This document shows, piece by piece, positions 31,901 to 34,661 of a DNA stretch of 34,661 bases. Numbering within the stretch: position 1 is the first letter of the stretch; every line of letters starts with the position of its first letter. Origin of the DNA: DATLYF01 sp035575095 (GTDB lineage Bacteria; Pseudomonadota; Gammaproteobacteria; Competibacterales; Competibacteraceae). The position numbers and the translations under genes were made by a program. Below the pieces are notes generated by a model. It was given only the letters and a program-made list of their open reading frames with translations. It did not search any database and was not told the DNA's origin. The DNA lies in the NCBI GenBank assembly GCA_035575095.1, contig DATLYF010000007.1:1-34661 (forward strand). Reading direction: 5' to 3'.

Positions 31901-32710
31901 AACCCCATCCGTGCCCGCGTACGGCACGAGGCCGCGGCGCTGCGCGCCCAGGGGCTGGACGAACGGCAGGCGCGACGCCGCGCCGGCTGGCGGGTGTTCG
32001 GCGCCAAGCCCGGGGCCTACGGAGCGGGGCTGCAGGGTCCCATCGACGAGCGCAATTGGCAGGAGCGCGCGGACTTGGCCGCCGCCTACGTCAACTGGGG
32101 CGGCTATGCCTATGGCGCCGACGACCAGGGCACCAGCGCCCACGAGACGTTCCGCCAGCGCCTGGCCGGCCTGGAGGCGGTGGTGCACAATCAGGACAAC
32201 CGCGAGCACGACCTCCTTGATTCCGACGACTACTACCAGTTCCAGGGCGGCATGATCGCCGCCGCCGAAACTCTGAAGGGACAGAAGGTGGCGGCCTATC
32301 ACGGCGATCATTCCCAGCCCGAGGCGCCGCGCATCCGCACCCTCAAGGAGGAGATCAACCGCGTGCTGCGCGCCCGGGTGGTCAACCCCAAGTGGATCGA
32401 GGGCGTCAAGCGCCATGGCTACAAGGGCGCCTTCGAGATGGCGGCGACCCTCGACTATCTGTTCGCCTTCGACGCCACCGCCCGCGTGGTGGACGACTAC
32501 CAGTACGCCCTGGTCACCGATGCCTATCTGCTCGATCCCGACACCCGCGCCTTTCTCGAACGGCACAATCCTCATGCCCTCAAGGAGATGGCCGAACGCC
32601 TGGTGGAGGCCATGCAGCGCGGGCTGTGGGCCGAGCCAGGCGAGTATCGGGAGCGGATCGAGGCGATCCTGCTGGAGGCGGAATCCGGACTGGAAGGCGC
32701 CGGTGGCTGA
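28925..32710 (+). CDS. cobN: Cobaltochelatase subunit CobN
   Basis: CobN (1261 aa) is the large, porphyrinoid-binding subunit of the ATP-dependent cobaltochelatase, which puts cobalt into hydrogenobyrinate a,c-diamide; it is homologous to ChlH/BchH. The beginning MHLLQTKPGGYSDEAGVVRL, the central HVGKHGNLEWLPGKG, ANYPTRDGRIGNGVGLDTPAS, WGTATMRTGGDDIAQALALLG and the C-terminal KWIEGVKRHGYKGAFEMAATLDYLFAFDAT are all characteristic. The length fits the family. No good ribosome site precedes the ATG, so it is probably coupled to cobW. A palindromic-repeat remnant encodes residues about 791-803 (ASSLPHAEEGRAL). A late-insertion chelatase beside a cobalt-early operon is unusual. Confidence 0.96.
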   Translation: MHLLQTKPGGYSDEAGVVRLVQTPAEVVILSAADTDLALLAESYARLPANWPSLRLANLLHLKSHASVDLYLDEVLGQVRLIVASVLGGVGYWPYGVEQLAQLARARCIPLILVPGDDTWDAELARHGTVAEDEARRVWRYLREGGPANAQALLAFLGDRFLGQPAPWREPQPLPRVAVYHPRAPLADLERWQADWVEGRPVALLLFYRAHLQAGNTAAFDVLIERLAAHGLNPLPLAVASLKDPLCLAVIEELASRAAVAVIVNTTGFAMGATEAPLARPFARDVPVLQAILAATSEEDWRASSQGLTPRDLAMNVALPEVDGRIVSRAVTCKGLIRRCERTQCDVVGYTALPERMDFVAELARRWAELQRKPNADKRIALVLANYPTRDGRIGNGVGLDTPASALNILRALQAQGYAVADLPADGTALIHALLGQVTNDPDALDLRPCAQSLLLADYLAWFETLPAANRAAVRQRWGEPWSDPMFRDGRLMVTGLRFGLTFIGIQPARGYHLDPAACYHDPDLVPPHGYLAFYCWLRTVYRADAVVHVGKHGNLEWLPGKGIALSASCWPDAILGPLPHVYPFIVNDPGEGAQAKRRAQAVIIDHLIPPLTRAESYGPLRELERLADEYYEALGVDPKRAKLLRAELLEKLRETRLEQELGAGGDEDALLRRMDAYLCELKESQIRDGLHVFGESPAGRLRADTLLALARLPAGDGKGANRSLIRALAADFGLDEAFDPLDCDMAATWDGPRPAALQAVSTEPWRTAGDTRERLERYALSLLATLDQPASSLPHAEEGRALLHTEQVLIRIRERIAPALDACGAHEIGNLLAALGGRFVPAGPSGAPSRGRLEVLPTGRNFYSVDVRSIPTQTAWRIGFASATALIERHLQEHGDYPASLGLSVWGTATMRTGGDDIAQALALLGVRPLWEPGSNRVTDFEILPVDALGRPRVDVTLRVSGFFRDAFSNVIRLFDAAVQAVAELDETEADNPIRARVRHEAAALRAQGLDERQARRRAGWRVFGAKPGAYGAGLQGPIDERNWQERADLAAAYVNWGGYAYGADDQGTSAHETFRQRLAGLEAVVHNQDNREHDLLDSDDYYQFQGGMIAAAETLKGQKVAAYHGDHSQPEAPRIRTLKEEINRVLRARVVNPKWIEGVKRHGYKGAFEMAATLDYLFAFDATARVVDDYQYALVTDAYLLDPDTRAFLERHNPHALKEMAERLVEAMQRGLWAEPGEYRERIEAILLEAESGLEGAGG
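31295..31331. repeat. Degenerate palindromic repeat, copy C (inside cobN)
   Basis: CCTCTCTCCCGCACGCCGAA followed by GAGGGCAGGGCG matches copies A and B in its CTCTCCCGC and GAGGGCAG parts. It is in frame within cobN and falls in a low-conservation linker between two CobN domains. Confidence 0.45.
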
Positions 32711-32926
32711 GCTTACGATGATCATCTGGCCATCGCCAACAGCAATGCCGCACGCTGCCTGCATACCCTGGAGACGAGACCTTGGCTGTGGCCGCATCAA
32801 TGCTGGGTATTGCCGTGCAACTGGGTGTGAACGCAGCATGATGCGCTACGAGCGACTGGCGGACCTGCTGCTGGATGCGGTAAAACCTGAGCAACGCTGC
32901 ACCTGGCGCACCCTCCAAGAGATGCC
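32711..32926 (+). other. Gap between cobN and the DUF1186 gene, possible gene remnant
   Basis: This 216-base stretch is visibly less GC-rich than its surroundings and has no full gene. Three frames each read briefly like protein: AYDDHLAIANSNAARCLHTL just after cobN, then AYPGDETLAVAASMLGIAVQ to a TGA near 32839, then the small frame at 32838. This pattern suits a frameshifted or deleted gene, but I could not identify the family. Confidence 0.35.

Positions 32927-32930
<4 letters not shown>
32838..32930 (+). CDS. Possible small protein coupled to the DUF1186 gene
   Basis: A 30-aa frame, MMRYERLADLLLDAVKPEQR followed by CTWRTLQEMP, ends in an ATGA overlap with the next gene. It has helix-like amphipathic character but no clear ribosome site and no recognised family. 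It may be a true leader/coupling peptide or the tail of a decayed gene. Confidence 0.25.
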
Positions 32931-33799
<869 letters not shown>

Positions 33800-33850
33800 T
33801 TGCCCTCCCGTCCCATGAGCGAACGAGCTGCTACTTAACAAAAAATCAGC

Positions 33851-34661
33851 ATGAACTACCCCCTCTCCGCCATCGTCGGTCAGCCCACCCTCAAGCTGGC
33901 CCTGCTGCTCGCCGCCGTCGATCCGCGCATCGGCGGCGTGCTGATCGAAGGGCCGCGTGGCATGGCCAAGTCCACCGTGGCCCGCGGGCTGGCCGAGCTG
34001 CTGCCCGAGGGCCGCTTCGTCACCCTGCCGCTCGGCGCCACCGAGGAGCGGGTGGCCGGCTCACTGGACCTGGCGAAGGTGCTGAATGACGGCACCGTGG
34101 CCTTCCGTCCCGGGCTGCTGGCTGAGGCCGACCAGGGCGTGCTCTACGTCGACGAGGTCAACCTGTTGCCCGACCACCTGGTGGATCTGCTGCTGGATGT
34201 GGCCGCCAGCGGCGTCAACGTGGTGGAGCGCGACGGCGTCTCTCACCGCCACCCGGCGCGCTTCGTGCTGATCGGCACCATGAATCCGGACGAGGGCGAG
34301 CTGCGCCCGCAGTTGCTCGACCGCTTCGGCTTCTCGGTCGGGCTGGAGCACGACATCGCCCCTGCCGAGCGGGTGGAGATCGTGCGCCGCCGCCTGGCGT
34401 TCGACGCCGATCCCGAGAGCTTCCGCGCCCGCTGGGCGGCGGAGTTGCAAGCGCTGAGCGCGCGCATCCACGCCGCCCGCGAGCGGCTGCCCGCCATCCC
34501 CCTCGAGGAGGCCGCCCATCAGCGCGTGGCCGAACTCTGCCACGCCGCCCAGGTGGAGGGCGTGCGCGCCGATCTGGTGATGCTGCGCGCCGCCCGCGCC
34601 CATGCCGCCTGGCAGGGGCGAGCGCGTATCGAGCCGCAGGATGTGGACGCCGTGGCCGAGC
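33851..34661 (+). CDS. ChlI-like AAA+ ATPase, probable chelatase motor subunit (3' end cut off)
   Basis: The first 270 residues of a magnesium-chelatase ChlI/BchI-type AAA+ protein are present and the frame is still open at the window edge. It begins MNYPLSAIVGQPTLKLALLL. The P-loop is GPRGMAKST (34-42), unusual in having Ala before the Lys where most P-loops have Gly. Also visible are PLGATEERVAGSLDL, the Walker B LYVDEVNLL (Asp101, Glu102) and the sensor-like LIGTMNPDEGELRPQLLDRFG. With CobN this would form the ATP-driven part of a cobaltochelatase, replacing CobS; a ChlD-like VWA domain may follow in the same protein or the next gene. No ribosome site is evident; an A-rich stretch precedes the ATG. 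Confidence 0.9.
   Translation, partial: MNYPLSAIVGQPTLKLALLLAAVDPRIGGVLIEGPRGMAKSTVARGLAELLPEGRFVTLPLGATEERVAGSLDLAKVLNDGTVAFRPGLLAEADQGVLYVDEVNLLPDHLVDLLLDVAASGVNVVERDGVSHRHPARFVLIGTMNPDEGELRPQLLDRFGFSVGLEHDIAPAERVEIVRRRLAFDADPESFRARWAAELQALSARIHAARERLPAIPLEEAAHQRVAELCHAAQVEGVRADLVMLRAARAHAAWQGRARIEPQDVDAVAE

Noticed and set aside
30191..32839. An 882-residue open frame antisense to cobN
   Set aside because: It mirrors the GC-rich third codon positions of cobN, has no recognisable domain and is rich in Gly, Ala, Val and His/Gln in the manner of shadow frames.
32711..32840. The gap after cobN as part of a third toxin-antitoxin module
   Set aside because: The short helix-like frame is suggestive, but no toxin fold or paired gene can be read, so I left it unassigned.

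Overview
This is a GC-rich window, about two-thirds G+C by eye, from a gammaproteobacterium. The block engB / cytochrome c4 / dsbA / endonuclease-exonuclease-phosphatase (about 2.0-5.1 kb) has the order I know from Pseudomonas and Chromatiales-type genomes. The organism looks respiratory: it has a periplasmic dihaem cytochrome, DsbA and the oxygen-using enzyme BluB. I cannot name the genus.

Layout. (1) 1-1.8 kb, minus strand: an HpcH/HpaI-type aldolase, a 5' fragment of a dienelactone-hydrolase gene and a lipoprotein. (2) 2.0-5.1 kb: engB, divergent from cytochrome c4, then dsbA and an EEP-family phosphohydrolase. (3) 5.2-7.4 kb: UDP-glucose 6-dehydrogenase and a YdcF-like membrane protein. 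(4) 7.3-20.1 kb, minus strand: a large cobalamin (B12) locus. A TTGACA promoter and a cobalamin riboswitch (19867-20087) precede cbtB-cbtA-cbiX-cobH-cobL-cobI-cbiG-cobJ-cobM-hupE-cbiD-cobK, mostly with overlapping or nearly touching genes. An intact Phd/VapC-type toxin-antitoxin pair, cobyrinate a,c-diamide synthase, the remains of a second PIN-domain toxin and bluB follow. (5) 20.2-21.2 kb, plus strand: a CobC/CobD-type threonine-phosphate decarboxylase, divergent from the operon. (6) 21.4-25.7 kb: an RND adaptor and pump. (7) 25.8-27.5 kb: a membrane-anchored protein with six 47-residue TPR-like repeats. (8) 27.6-34.7 kb: a second cobalamin riboswitch, then cobW, cobN, a DUF1186/SEC-C gene and the start of a ChlI-like AAA+ gene that runs off the window.

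How it works together. The first operon brings in cobalt (predicted CbtAB and HupE), inserts it early with CbiX, and builds the corrin ring with the cobalt-early enzymes CbiD and CbiG plus shared methyltransferases, reductase and mutase. The separate genes supply a,c-amidation, the lower-ligand base (BluB) and the aminopropanol arm (CobC/D). The second unit encodes a CobN-type cobaltochelatase with a probable AAA+ motor and a CobW metallochaperone, a set normally tied to the late-insertion (aerobic) route. Both units carry B12-sensing leaders. SUMT (cobA), cbiP/cobQ, cbiB, cobO and the cobU/S/T genes are not seen in this window.

The most interesting points are the coexistence of early- and late-type cobalt chelatases, degenerate palindromic repeats that appear to have become part of coding sequence (CobK N-terminus, CobN interior), two PIN-toxin scars in one B12 locus (one intact, one dead), and a SEC-C protein lodged between cobN and its probable AAA+ partner.
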